A stretch of 64,000 nucleotides of DNA. Origin: Candidatus Sphingomonas phytovorans. Its GTDB lineage: Bacteria; Pseudomonadota; Alphaproteobacteria; Sphingomonadales; Sphingomonadaceae. Within the stretch, counting starts at the first letter, position 1. The number at the start of each line of letters is the position of its first letter. The notes under the pieces were generated by a model that did no database searches, was not told where the DNA came from, and was given only the letters and a program-made list of their open reading frames with translations. Where the stretch lies: assembly GCA_029202385.1 (NCBI GenBank), contig CP119314.1, positions 2,854,501 to 2,918,500 on the forward strand, written 5' to 3'. A program made the translations under genes and the position numbers. This document shows, piece after piece, positions 17,783 to 26,870 of this stretch.

Positions 17783-18739
17783 CTAGCGGCGCCGGAATCG
17801 CGCCTCGTCCTCGGCGCCCGCGATCAACGACTGGGCCCGGCCGATCGCCACCCTGACGTCGTCCCCATGCTTCGCGGCCCCGGCCTGACGGTACAGATCT
17901 ATCGCCCCCGGATAGTCCCCGCGTTCCTCGGCACACAGCCCCATGTTGAAGAGGATCGCGTGCTGACCGGGCTGCTCGCTGTCAATCGACGCCCATCCGG
18001 CACAGGCGCCCGGGCCGTCGATCTTAGTCTGCCGAAGCACTGCCTTGAACTGCTCCACCAGCGGTTTCGACAGGCCGGTGCGATCCTCGCGATACCGGAC
18101 CTTGTAGGTCTCGCCTTTCGGCGCGATATCGCCGCGCGTCTCTCCGGCGATATCGTCGATCATGCTCGCGATGGTCGCCTCGGCGCTGCGCGAGGGGCTT
18201 TCGCCGGGGCACCAGCTTATCGTCTCGCTGCGGGGCTTGGTCGCCGAATAGACGATCGCGCCGTCCCGCGTGCGCACGATGCGCAGCGACGCGGTCAGGC
18301 TCGTCGTGCGCTCCATGCACGGGACCGGCACGTCTTCATGTCTGGTGCACTTGCCGTCGCCCTTTTTCCCCGGCTCAGGCTCGGCGCGCTCCACGCAGTG
18401 GTTGCGCGTGAGTTGCACCCGGTGCTCCTCCCAGTCCGATGTCGCCGATCCGCTCAGCACGCCGTCAGCGCGGGCACCGGGATCGCCGAGCAGCATGAAA
18501 TGCGGTCCGCCCCCGTTCCGGGCCTCGGCAAGCGCATTGCCGATCGCGTTGGAGAGCTGCGCGCCATCGCGGCCGCGGAACTGGTCGATCGCCAGCCGCT
18601 GCAGATAACTCGCCTCGCGGTTCCGCGCGGGAAAGTGCCCGCTGATCGTGATGGTTTCGGCGACAGCCGTGCCGGCCGCGACGACCGCGAGCGCCGCAGC
18701 CACACGCGCAACGTGCCGGCAGGTGATGAAACTGGCCAT
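17783..18739 (-). CDS. Periplasmic protein with a C-terminal TPR-like segment
   Basis: A 318-residue exported protein. The signal peptide (about 1-27, ending AGTAVAE) precedes a domain with a pattern of cysteines (NHCVER, GKCTRH, VPCMER, SWCPGE). The C-terminal part (about 245-305: AILFNMGLCAEERGDYPGAIDLYRQAG) is a TPR-type helix pair. I do not recognise a family for the central part (IVRTRDGAIVYSATKPRSE suggests a sheet domain). It may be an assembly or stress-related envelope protein. Confidence 0.72.
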   Translation of the reverse strand: MASFITCRHVARVAAALAVVAAGTAVAETITISGHFPARNREASYLQRLAIDQFRGRDGAQLSNAIGNALAEARNGGGPHFMLLGDPGARADGVLSGSATSDWEEHRVQLTRNHCVERAEPEPGKKGDGKCTRHEDVPVPCMERTTSLTASLRIVRTRDGAIVYSATKPRSETISWCPGESPSRSAEATIASMIDDIAGETRGDIAPKGETYKVRYREDRTGLSKPLVEQFKAVLRQTKIDGPGACAGWASIDSEQPGQHAILFNMGLCAEERGDYPGAIDLYRQAGAAKHGDDVRVAIGRAQSLIAGAEDEARFRRR

Positions 18740-18823
18740 GATTCCCTCCCCGGGGCCGATCGAATCGACCGCACGACATTACCGGGCACAGCAGGCACTC
18801 CCGCACACGCTGCCCCACACATG

Positions 18824-18858
18824 ACGGGGCCCCGCCGGTTTCGCCGGCGGAGCCCCGT
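18824..18858 (-). terminator. Strong hairpin downstream of the glycine-zipper gene
   Basis: A 15-position stem with one mismatch (ACGGGGCCCCGCCGG / CCGGCGGAGCCCCGT, loop TTTCG) 33 bases past the stop of the minus-strand gene at 18891. No U tract is seen. Confidence 0.5.
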
Positions 18859-18890
18859 ATCACTCTCGAAAGATCAATGATCCCCGCCGA

Positions 18891-19646
18891 TCAGCGGCAA
18901 CGGACGTCGCTGTTCTTCTGGTCGATCGACTTGCCGGCCAGCGCGCCCAGCGCGCCGCCGATCAGCGTGCCCGCTGCCCGGTTGTGGCCACCATCGATGA
19001 TGTTGCCGAGGATACCGCCGCCGATGGCACCGACGATCAGGCCGGTCGTGCCGTCATTGCGCTTGCAATAATAGCGCCCGTCGGAACCGCGATAGACCTG
19101 GTCGTTCGACGACAGGCGACGCTCCGTATAGCGGGGATCGTCGCGATAATCGCGCGACGCGTCATAGTCGGTCGCGAACCGGCGATCATCCTCGCGCGTC
19201 ACGACCTGGCCGCCATAGCCGTCCCGCCCATTCTGGTAGCCGTCACGGCCGTTTTGATACCCGTCACGACCGTTCGGATACCCGCCCCGGTCGTTGTTGC
19301 GCATCCAGCGCAGCGAACGGCTCAGATCGTCAAGCCGGCCGAGGATCATATCGCGACGATCGGGCGTCATGCGGCCACGGTTCAGATCCATGCGAATGCT
19401 GTTGAGCTGATATTGCGCGCGGCGCGCCTCGCCCCGGTCGAGGCTGCGATCCGCGACGCCGCGATCGATGCGCTGCTGCAGAAAGGTGATCCGCTCGCGC
19501 GGGCCGGCGGGTGCGCCGCGCCAGAATGCGTCGCGGTCCCAGCCTGAGCTGCCGTTGCCGCGCCAATCCTGCGGCTGTTGGGCAGAAAGCGGTGCGCAAC
19601 CGATCGCGGCAAGCGCCAGTGCGCTGCACAGGGTGATCATCTTCAT
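18891..19646 (-). CDS. Glycine-zipper 2TM envelope protein with NGRDGYQ repeats
   Basis: A 251-residue exported protein. Signal peptide about 1-22. Residues 50-115 form charged helices (FLQQRIDRGVADRSLDRGEA). Next come three near-perfect heptads NGRDGYQ, and then YYCKRNDGTTGLIVGAIGGG, which opens a glycine-zipper 2TM module ending at CR. The same module closes the proteins at 43143-43454 and 44079-44567. Such modules sit in or on the outer or inner membrane; no enzymatic role is expected. AGGAG lies ahead of ATG 19646. Confidence 0.83.
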   Translation of the reverse strand: MKMITLCSALALAAIGCAPLSAQQPQDWRGNGSSGWDRDAFWRGAPAGPRERITFLQQRIDRGVADRSLDRGEARRAQYQLNSIRMDLNRGRMTPDRRDMILGRLDDLSRSLRWMRNNDRGGYPNGRDGYQNGRDGYQNGRDGYGGQVVTREDDRRFATDYDASRDYRDDPRYTERRLSSNDQVYRGSDGRYYCKRNDGTTGLIVGAIGGGILGNIIDGGHNRAAGTLIGGALGALAGKSIDQKNSDVRCR

Positions 19647-19806
19647 ATTCTGCTCCTGAGGTTACATCGTTTTTGATACGATTGCGTACCGAAACCCCTC
19701 ATGAACGAATAAGTGCCATTCCGGCCGCATTATTCGACGAATATCAGCCCACCGTCCCGATTAACGCTACGAACCGCTGGCCAGGCAGCACCCGAAAGGA
19801 TCTCCG

Positions 19807-20469
19807 ATGATTGGCTTTCCTGAAGACGTCTTCACCGAACCAAGCGACGTCGATCCCGACACCCTCGCCAATCTCGGTCCACTCCGGCGGCTGGCCGGGC
19901 GCTGGCGTGCCCGCAAGGGCGTCGACCTGAACCCGAAGGCAGACGGACCCGAACGCCGTGTCTTCATCGAGCATATCGATTTCGATCCGATCGACCCGCA
20001 GGCGAACGGGCCCCAGCTTTTCTACGGGCTCCGCTACCACATCCACATCACGACCGAAGAGGAGGACATCACCTTCCACGACCAGGTCGGTTACTGGTTG
20101 TGGGAGCCCGCGACCGGCCTCGTCCTCCAGACCCTGGCGATCCCACGAGGCCAGGTAGCGCTCGCTTCCGGCCAGTCGACTGCCGACGCAGACAGCCTGG
20201 TGGTGTCCGCGACCCGTGGCGAGACCGGCTATGGCATCTGCTCGACCGCCTTTCTCGAATATGCCTTCCGGACCGACAGCTATCGCATCGAGATCAGTTT
20301 CAATGCCGATGGCAGCTGGAGCTATGTCACCGATACCGTCCTCTTGGTGCACGGCCGCGAGGCACCGTTCACGCATCGCGACCAGAATACCCTGAAGAAA
20401 GTCGGGGAACCCAGGCCCAATCCCCTGGCCGCGATCCTGGCGAAGCGGAACGCGACCAAGGATGCGTGA
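19807..20469 (+). CDS. Nitrobindin/THAP4-like heme-binding beta-barrel protein
   Basis: A 220-residue protein resembling the FABP-like heme-binding (nitrobindin) family: GPLRRLAGRWRARKG opening, LFYGLRYHIHITTEEEDITFHDQVGYWLWEPATGLVLQT in the barrel, and YGICSTAFLEYAFRTDSYRIE. Members fold as a ten-strand barrel and bind heme or lipid-like ligands. It lacks a signal peptide. The distal part matches well, but the heme-ligating histidine cannot be assigned by eye. Confidence 0.72.
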   Translation: MIGFPEDVFTEPSDVDPDTLANLGPLRRLAGRWRARKGVDLNPKADGPERRVFIEHIDFDPIDPQANGPQLFYGLRYHIHITTEEEDITFHDQVGYWLWEPATGLVLQTLAIPRGQVALASGQSTADADSLVVSATRGETGYGICSTAFLEYAFRTDSYRIEISFNADGSWSYVTDTVLLVHGREAPFTHRDQNTLKKVGEPRPNPLAAILAKRNATKDA

Positions 20470-20484
20470 CCAGCCCGTTGGCGC

Positions 20485-20532
20485 GGTTGCAGCAAGGAAA
20501 AGGGTTCGCGCAGAGGCGCGGAGGACGCTGAG
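20485..20532 (+). repeat. Intergenic repeat family A, copy 1
   Basis: GGTTGCAGCAA, then TTCGCGCAGAGGCGCGGAGG, between the barrel protein and the S15 hydrolase. The same core recurs at 24427-24457 (same strand) and 24545-24593 (inverted). Confidence 0.65.
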
Positions 20533-20699
20533 CTGATATGAGCTCGATCATCGGGCGCTGGTAAGCTGCCTGTTTGTGGACGTACTTGTTTCACCGCAAA
20601 CCGCCCGAGCCGCCCAGGCAAGCGGGTCGTATCCGTGCGCAACGATTGACTTCCGCCCGCCCGGCCGCAGGATGCGGGCACCAAGCCGGGGAGACGTTC

Positions 20700-22574
20700 G
20701 TGCATCATCTGAAATCCACCTGCGCCGTCGTGGCGCTCCTGCTCGGCGCGACTGCTCCCGCGATCGCCGGCCAGACCACGACCACGTCCCTTCCCGCCCC
20801 GGCCGAAACCACTCAATCCCCCTATATCCTCCAGGAGGTGATGGTGCCGATGCGCGACGGCGCGAGGATGCAGACTGTCATCCTTCGCCCGCGCAACCAG
20901 ACCGGCCCGCTGCCGATCCTCTTCTCGCGCACGCCCTATGGCCTCAGCCTCACCGCACCGTCGTCAGTGCCGAAGGGCTGGGCGGCGCTGGACAGGGACG
21001 GCTATATCTTCGTCTCGCAATCGATGCGCGGGCGCTTCAAGTCGGACGGCGTCTTCACCCTGTCGACCTCGGTCCATCCGAACGATCCCAAGGCGATCGA
21101 CGAGGCGACCGATGCCTATGATTCGATCGACTGGCTGGTCAAGAACGTGCCGGACAATAACGGCAAGGTCGGGATGATGGGCGTCTCCTATCCCGGCTTC
21201 GCCGCGGCGGTCGCTTTGGCCCACCCACATCCGGCGCTGAAGGCGGTCAGCCCGCAGGCGGCGTGGATCGACTATTGGATGAACGACGATCTGCACCGCA
21301 ACGGCGCGCTGCGGCTGAGCTATGCGACCGACTGGGTCTATGGGCTCCAGATCGACAAGAACGACAACAAGGCGTTCGACTATGACAGCTACGACACGTA
21401 CGACTGGTTCCTGAAGATCGGCCCCGTCGAGAATATCGACAAGCGTCACTTCAAGGGGCGGGTGCCGATGTTCACCTCGCTGCTCGACCACCCCAATCAC
21501 GACAGCTTCTATACGAGCCAGCGCTGGAGCGACACGCTCGGCAAGGCGACGGTGCCCACGCTGAACGTCGCCGGCTATTGGGATCAGGAGGACCCCTGGG
21601 GCTCCTGGCAGATCTATTTCAAGCAGAAGCAGAACGATCCCGACGGTCTCGTGTCGATGGTCGCCGGCCCCTGGGCACACGGTACCTGGCGCACGTCCAA
21701 CGACACCCTCGGCCCAATCCCCTATGGCGTGCCGAGCGGCCAGCAGTTCCTCGAACAGATCGAGGCGCCCTTTTTCGCCTATTGGCTCCACGGCAAGGGC
21801 AAACGGCCCGAAGCCGGCGTGAAGAGCTTCCAGGGCGGCAGCTGGAAATGGCAGGACTATAAAAGCTGGCCGGCCACCGGCGCCAGGGCGAAGGACCTGT
21901 TCCTCCACGCCGACGGCTCGCTCTCCTTCACCGCGCCTCCGGCCGGCGAAGCGTGCCGCGATTATGTCTCCGATCCCGCGAACCCGGTGCCGTTTCGCCA
22001 GCGGCCGATGTCGGGCACCTATCTCAGCCCCGACTGGCGCTGGTGGGAAGCGGCCGACCAGCGTTTCCTCGGCGGCCGGCCCGATGTGCTGAGCTACATG
22101 ACCGCGCCGCTGACCGCGAACCTCACCGTCACCGGCAGCGTCGCCGCGCGGCTGATGGCCTCGACCAGCGGCACCGACAGCGATTTCGTGGTCAAGCTGA
22201 TCGACGTCTTCCCCGACAATTACGTGAAGGCGCCCGAGCAATTGCAGCCCGGCGACTATGCGAAGTCATTGAACGGCTATCAGTTGCCGATCGCGATGGA
22301 TGTCCGTCGCGGCCGCTTCCTCGGCAGCGACACCGCACCCCAGGCGCTGGTGCCGGGCAAGGTCATGGCCTGGGACGTGCCGCTGCACGAGCGCGACCAT
22401 GTCTTCCTCAAGGGCCACCGCATCATGGTTCAGGTCCAGTCGAGCTGGTTCCCGATGCTCGACCGCAACCCGCAGAAATTCGTGCCGAACATCGCCCGCG
22501 CCAAGCCCGGCGATTTCGTGAAGGCGATGCAGAAGATATGCGCCGGATCGAAGGTGACGCTGCCGGTGATGTGA
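20700..22574 (+). CDS. Secreted CocE/NonD (S15) family hydrolase
   Basis: About 624 residues. The signal peptide (LKSTCAVVALLLGATAPAIAG) follows the GTG at 20700, which has GGGGAG six bases upstream. The alpha/beta-hydrolase domain has the nucleophile elbow GMMGVSYPGFAAAVAL and a GPWAHGTWR histidine segment; the S15 C-terminal jelly-roll (ADLNSFLTAP-like LTANLTVTGSVAARLMAS, VPLHERDHVFLKGHRIMVQV) is complete. Family members cleave X-Pro dipeptides, cephalosporin or cocaine esters; several periplasmic homologues are glutaryl-7-ACA or acyl-amino-acid esterases. Substrate is not evident. Confidence 0.9.
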   Translation: MHHLKSTCAVVALLLGATAPAIAGQTTTTSLPAPAETTQSPYILQEVMVPMRDGARMQTVILRPRNQTGPLPILFSRTPYGLSLTAPSSVPKGWAALDRDGYIFVSQSMRGRFKSDGVFTLSTSVHPNDPKAIDEATDAYDSIDWLVKNVPDNNGKVGMMGVSYPGFAAAVALAHPHPALKAVSPQAAWIDYWMNDDLHRNGALRLSYATDWVYGLQIDKNDNKAFDYDSYDTYDWFLKIGPVENIDKRHFKGRVPMFTSLLDHPNHDSFYTSQRWSDTLGKATVPTLNVAGYWDQEDPWGSWQIYFKQKQNDPDGLVSMVAGPWAHGTWRTSNDTLGPIPYGVPSGQQFLEQIEAPFFAYWLHGKGKRPEAGVKSFQGGSWKWQDYKSWPATGARAKDLFLHADGSLSFTAPPAGEACRDYVSDPANPVPFRQRPMSGTYLSPDWRWWEAADQRFLGGRPDVLSYMTAPLTANLTVTGSVAARLMASTSGTDSDFVVKLIDVFPDNYVKAPEQLQPGDYAKSLNGYQLPIAMDVRRGRFLGSDTAPQALVPGKVMAWDVPLHERDHVFLKGHRIMVQVQSSWFPMLDRNPQKFVPNIARAKPGDFVKAMQKICAGSKVTLPVM

Positions 22575-22575
22575 T

Positions 22576-22604
22576 CAGATCCTCCCCGTCCCGGGGAAGA
22601 TCTG
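22576..22604. terminator. Hairpin between convergent genes
   Basis: CAGATCCTCCCC pairs with GGGGAAGATCTG with one mismatch, followed by TTCTT on the plus strand. It lies between the S15 hydrolase and the ABC permease and may stop both. Confidence 0.5.
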
Positions 22605-22606
22605 GA

Positions 22607-23380
22607 TCAATTCTTCAGGCGCCAACCGGTCCTGAAGATCCACCCGACCAGCACGAGGCACGCCACCAGGAACAGCGCCGTCACGCCAAGGCTCACCACG
22701 ACACTGACATCGCCCTTGTCGAAGAACGCCCAGCGGAATCCACTGACCAGATAGACGACCGGGTTGAACAGGCTGACCGTGCGCCACGGCTCGGGCAGCA
22801 TGTCGATCGAGTAGAAGGCGCCACCAAGGAAGGTCAGCGGGGTGATCAGCAGCGCGGGCACGAAGCTCAATTGCTCGAACCCCTTGGCCCAGATGCCGAT
22901 GATGAAGCCGAACAGGCTGAACGTCACGCTGGTCAGTACCAGGAAAGTCAGCATCGCCAGCGGGTGCGCGATGTGCAGCGGCACGAACAGCGCCGCGGTG
23001 GCGAGGATGATCAGCCCCAGCACGATCGACTTGGTCGCCGCCGCGCCGACATAGCCGACCACCATCTCCATCGCCGAGACGGGCGCCGAGAGAAGTTCGA
23101 ACATGGTGCCGGTGAATTTGGGGAAATAAATGCCGATCGACGCATTGGAGATGCTCTGCGTCAGCAGCGACAGCATGATCAGGCCGGGCACGATGAAGCT
23201 GCCATAGCCGACCCCGCCAACCTCCTGCATGCGCGATCCGATCGCGCCGCCGAACACCACGAAATAAAGCGAGGTGGTGATGACCGGCGTGACCAGGCTC
23301 TGCCACAGGGTGCGCAGCGCGCGCGCCATCTCGAAGCGATAGATCGCCCAGATGCCGTGGGTGTTGATACCCGCACTCAT
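22607..23380 (-). CDS. ABC-2 type transporter permease
   Basis: A 257-residue integral membrane protein with about six helices (for example [48 protein letters not shown]) in the ABC-2 pattern, including the conserved [12 protein letters not shown] and [13 protein letters not shown] near the end. It overlaps the upstream ATPase by four bases. The pair forms an exporter; family members carry drugs, polysaccharides or lipids. No substrate gene is nearby. Confidence 0.92.
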   Translation of the reverse strand: MSAGINTHGIWAIYRFEMARALRTLWQSLVTPVITTSLYFVVFGGAIGSRMQEVGGVGYGSFIVPGLIMLSLLTQSISNASIGIYFPKFTGTMFELLSAPVSAMEMVVGYVGAAATKSIVLGLIILATAALFVPLHIAHPLAMLTFLVLTSVTFSLFGFIIGIWAKGFEQLSFVPALLITPLTFLGGAFYSIDMLPEPWRTVSLFNPVVYLVSGFRWAFFDKGDVSVVVSLGVTALFLVACLVLVGWIFRTGWRLKN

Positions 23381-24312
23381 GCCGCTTTCTCCGCCGGCTT
23401 GTGTTCGACAAGGTCGACGAAGATGTCCTCGAGCGAGCTCTTGTGAGTCTCCAGGTCCTTGTAACCGATGCCGAGCTCGCCGAGCTTGCCCAGCAGCGCC
23501 GGGATATGCTCGTCCTCCGCGTTGAAGCTATAGGCCAGCGTGCGGCCCTCATCGGCCAGTTCGACCTGCCATTCGCTCAGCGCAGCCGGCACGCTCGTCA
23601 TCGGCTCCTGCAGCGAGATCAGCATCTGGCGCTTGCCCAGCCGCTTCATCAGGTCGGCCTTCTGCTCGACCAGGACGATCCTGCCCTTGTCGATCACGCC
23701 GACCCGGTCGGCCATCTCCTCCGCCTCGTCGATATAATGGGTGGTGAGGATGATGGTGGTGCCCTTCTCCCGCAGCCGGTGGATCAGCTTCCACATGTCG
23801 CGGCGAAGCGACACGTCGACGCCCGCGGTCGGCTCGTCGAGGAACAGGATGTCTGGTTCGTGGGACAGCGCCTTGGCGATCAGCACGCGGCGCTTCATGC
23901 CGCCCGACAATTCCATGATCTTGGACTTGCGCTTGTCCCACAATGACAGGTCGCGCAACACCTGCTCGATATAGGCATCGTGCCCGGCCCGCCCGAACAG
24001 GCGGCGGCTGAACCGGACGGTCGCCAGCACGGTCTCGAACATGTCGACCGACAGCTCCTGCGGCACCAGCCCGATCAGCCGGCGCGCCGAGCGATAATCG
24101 GTCAGCGCATCATGCCCCATCACCGTGACGCTGCCCGACGAGGGCGTGACGATCCCGCAGATGATGCTGATCAGCGTCGTCTTGCCCGCGCCGTTCGGCC
24201 CGAGCAGCGCGAAGATTTCGCCTTTCCTGATATCGAGATCGACCGGTTCGAGCGCACGGTGGCCGGACGCATAAGTCTTGGAGACGCCCTTTACGGACAG
24301 GATGGTTTCCAT
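23377..24312 (-). CDS. ABC transporter ATP-binding protein
   Basis: A 311-residue ABC ATPase: Walker [10 protein letters not shown] at 38-46, signature LSGGMKRR at 135-142, Walker B ILFLDEPT at 155-162, followed by an ABC-2-exporter type C-terminal domain. ATG 24312 is preceded by AAGGGGCT. A longer in-frame stretch to 24591 lies in the repeat region and lacks protein-like character. It energises the permease at 22607-23380. Confidence 0.93.
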   Translation of the reverse strand: METILSVKGVSKTYASGHRALEPVDLDIRKGEIFALLGPNGAGKTTLISIICGIVTPSSGSVTVMGHDALTDYRSARRLIGLVPQELSVDMFETVLATVRFSRRLFGRAGHDAYIEQVLRDLSLWDKRKSKIMELSGGMKRRVLIAKALSHEPDILFLDEPTAGVDVSLRRDMWKLIHRLREKGTTIILTTHYIDEAEEMADRVGVIDKGRIVLVEQKADLMKRLGKRQMLISLQEPMTSVPAALSEWQVELADEGRTLAYSFNAEDEHIPALLGKLGELGIGYKDLETHKSSLEDIFVDLVEHKPAEKAA

Positions 24313-24426
24313 GGAGCCCCTTTTCGTTGGGGCACAAATAATGTCGCCATCGGGGCGGAACAACCGCCCCGCGAAAACTAGGGCGGATCGATAGTCACGG
24401 CCGCGACGCTCGCGGCGCGGCGTGTT

Positions 24427-24457
24427 GGTTCGCGCAGAGGCGCGGAGCACGCCGAGA
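24427..24457 (+). repeat. Intergenic repeat family A, copy 2
   Basis: GGTTCGCGCAGAGGCGCGGA core, nearly identical to 20501-20520. The associated GGTTGCA lies downstream of it near 24468, so the copy seems rearranged. Confidence 0.6.
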
Positions 24458-24544
24458 TGATCGCGCCGGTTGCATGGCCGGTTTGTTACAACCAGCCTGC
24501 CTCCAACAAACAGGCGTCGGGATCGCGTGGTCGCGCACGATATA

Positions 24545-24593
24545 GTCTCCGCGCACTCCGCGCCTCCGCGCGAAACCCCTGTTTGCTGCAACC
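24545..24593 (-). repeat. Intergenic repeat family A, copy 3 (inverted)
   Basis: On the minus strand it reads GGTTGCAGCAAACAGGGGTT and then TCGCGCGGAGGCGCGGAGTG, matching copy 1 in order. With copy 2 it forms a widely spaced inverted repeat. Confidence 0.65.
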
Positions 24594-24634
24594 ACGGAAG
24601 ACATCAATGTCGAGCCGGTCGGGGGCCGGGACCG

Positions 24635-25381
24635 CTAACTGGCGGCGCGTGCCGCCGCCACCGCCTTCTGCAGTTCCTCGAACGACAGGACCGAGGAGAC
24701 GACATGATTCCCGATCACGAAACTCGGCGTGCCGGTCATGCCGAGCTGCCGCATGATCGCGAGGTTGCTGGCGATCTCCGCCTCCGCGCGCGGTGCGAAC
24801 GCGGCGGCGCGCTGCATGTCGATACCAGCGGATTTCGCCGCGGTCGCCATGCTCTCCGGCGTCACCTGCCCGGCGGCGTACAGCGCGTCATGGAATGCCG
24901 TGAATTTGCCCTGGTCGGCGGCGGCAAGGCTCAACCTGGCGGCGGCGGCGCTTGTCTCGGCCAGGATCGGCAGCTCGCGATAGACCACTTTCACCTTGGG
25001 GTCTGACGCGATGAGCTGCGCGACATTGGGCAGGCTGGCGCGGCAATAGCCGCAATTATAATCGAAATATTCGACCACGGTGACGTCGCCGTTCGGATTG
25101 CCCGCCCAGGCGCTGCCGAACGGCTTCAGGATGGCATCGCTGTTCGCCGCGATCGCCTTGCCCGTCTCCCGCGCGCGCAGGCGGTCCATCGCCTCGGGGA
25201 TGATCTCGGGATGGGCGAGCACATAATCGTGCACGACACGCTCGACCCGCGCCTGATCGGCACTGGCGAGCGAGGAGGGCGCGGCAAGCTGGACCAGCCA
25301 CAGGGCGCCCGCGCCGACCAATGCAGCGACCAGCGCCAGCGCGGCGAGCGCCAGCGGATTTTTCGACAGGCGTTCGATCAT
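24635..25381 (-). CDS. DsbA-family thiol-disulfide oxidoreductase
   Basis: A 248-residue protein with an N-terminal membrane anchor (about 10-33), a helical prefix and a thioredoxin-fold DsbA domain. The active site is CGYC at 110-113, with the cis-proline loop GTPSFV near residue 218. It should act in the periplasm on protein disulfides; the resemblance is to the ScsC/BdbD/Com1 group. The start overlaps the stop of the upstream M48 peptidase by four bases, so the two are coupled and may share envelope protein quality-control duties. Confidence 0.92.
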   Translation of the reverse strand: MIERLSKNPLALAALALVAALVGAGALWLVQLAAPSSLASADQARVERVVHDYVLAHPEIIPEAMDRLRARETGKAIAANSDAILKPFGSAWAGNPNGDVTVVEYFDYNCGYCRASLPNVAQLIASDPKVKVVYRELPILAETSAAAARLSLAAADQGKFTAFHDALYAAGQVTPESMATAAKSAGIDMQRAAAFAPRAEAEIASNLAIMRQLGMTGTPSFVIGNHVVSSVLSFEELQKAVAAARAAS

Positions 25382-26730
25382 CGGCGTTTATACTTCTTCG
25401 GGTTGTCGTCCATTTCGTTCTGCGCGGTCATGGCAATGTCCTGCGCGCGAATCCAGTCGCTGCTATTGGACGGGATCCCCTGCATCGCACCCCGCGCGGC
25501 ATAGGCCGCGGTGCGGACATCGCCGGTCAGGCTCGCCTGCTCCGCCGTCGCGAGCAGGGCGCGCGGCTCGTCGCCCGACCGCGAATAAGCGGTGCCGAGC
25601 TGATACCAGGCGAACGGATTGTCGTCGTCGCGCGCCACTGCCTGGCGCAAGACCTTGATCGCCTCCGGATAGTTCGCCTTGTTGTCGGTCGCGATCAGCG
25701 CATGGCCGAAGGTCGTGGCGATCAGCGGCGCGTTGCGCGACAGCTCGGTCGCTTCGCGCAGGGGGCCAAGCGCTTCATTGGGCTTGCCCGCCTCGAGCAG
25801 GATCTGGCCCTTGATCTCCAGGAAATAGGGGTCGTGCGGCACTGCCTTCACCAGCGCCTCGGATTCGGCGTCCGCCTTGTCGGGATAGCCGGCCTTATGC
25901 CACGCATAGGCGCGGGCGTAATGCGCGTAGATCGACTGGTCGTGCTCCGGGAAATCGTTCAACGTCTGCTGATAGGTCGCGACATAGCCCCGCAGCTTGG
26001 CCTTCACCCGGCGGAACCGATCCTCCAGCGCAGGGTCGTTCGGCTTGTTCCAGGCGGGGGAGGACATGACGTCCCCGGTCAGATTGGCGATGCGCGCGCC
26101 GCTCAGCGGGTGGCTCTGCGCGAAGGGATCGATATTGGCCAGGCCATAGGCATATTCCTCGCTCTGCAGCTTCTTGAAGAAGCTCAGCATGCCCCGCCCG
26201 CTGATACCGGCCTCACGCAGGAACTTCGCGCCGGTGGCATCCGCCGTCGCTTCCTGCACGCGGGTGAAGGCAAGGAACTTGCCCATCCCCGCCGCCTGGC
26301 CGGCGGCCATGATCCCCGCGCCCGCATCCCCCGCGCCAGCCGCCATCGCGGCGAGGCCGAGCACCATGCTGAGCAGGGTGATGCCGATCGCCGGCCTGGT
26401 GCCGGCACCCTGCAGGATGACATGTCCGTCGGCGATATGACCGAGCTCGTGCGCGATCACGCCCTGGACCTCATTGGCGTTGTCCGCCGCCTGGAGCAGG
26501 CCCGAATGAACATAGACGGTCTGCCCGCCGACGACGAAGGCGTTGATCGAATCATCGTTGATCAACACGACGCGGACGTTGTTGGGCGAAAGCCCCGCCG
26601 CCAGGATCAGGCCGCGCGACATGTCGTTGAACATCGCCTCGGTCTCGGCATCGCGCAGGATCGATTGCGCGGCGACCGGCTGAGCCCAGAGGAGGATGGA
26701 AACCGCGAACAGCGCGATGAGCCGCTTCAT
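25378..26730 (-). CDS. Periplasmic M48 metallopeptidase with TPR repeats (BepA-like)
   Basis: About 450 residues. The signal peptide (MKRLIALFAVSILLWAQPVAAQ) precedes an M48 domain with the zinc site HELGH at 94-98 and the third-ligand helix TRVQEATADATGAKFL. The C-terminal half (about 260-440) is a run of TPR units (YARAYAWHKAGYPDKADAE, AWYQLGTAYSRSGDE). This is the layout of BepA/YfgC, which degrades misfolded outer-membrane proteins and helps LptD assembly. ATG 26730 was chosen because the signal peptide begins there. It is coupled to the DsbA-like gene. Confidence 0.92.
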   Translation of the reverse strand: MKRLIALFAVSILLWAQPVAAQSILRDAETEAMFNDMSRGLILAAGLSPNNVRVVLINDDSINAFVVGGQTVYVHSGLLQAADNANEVQGVIAHELGHIADGHVILQGAGTRPAIGITLLSMVLGLAAMAAGAGDAGAGIMAAGQAAGMGKFLAFTRVQEATADATGAKFLREAGISGRGMLSFFKKLQSEEYAYGLANIDPFAQSHPLSGARIANLTGDVMSSPAWNKPNDPALEDRFRRVKAKLRGYVATYQQTLNDFPEHDQSIYAHYARAYAWHKAGYPDKADAESEALVKAVPHDPYFLEIKGQILLEAGKPNEALGPLREATELSRNAPLIATTFGHALIATDNKANYPEAIKVLRQAVARDDDNPFAWYQLGTAYSRSGDEPRALLATAEQASLTGDVRTAAYAARGAMQGIPSNSSDWIRAQDIAMTAQNEMDDNPKKYKRR

Positions 26731-26870
26731 GGACGACATATCGCCGAGAAATCCCTCACAGGCAATTGGAGTGACGGCAGGCACTGCCGTTCGCGGGGTG
26801 AATGGCCGGTGAAGGCCGCACCCAACCCTTTTTCACGGCAAAGAGCATCGCGCCGGTGAAGCCAGCCGAG

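Larger units (their letters stand above)
24313..24634. other. Intergenic region containing family A repeats
   Basis: This 322-base gap between the DsbA-like and ABC ATPase genes holds two inverted copies of repeat family A and no supported gene. The ATPase promoter must lie here or upstream. Confidence 0.5.
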
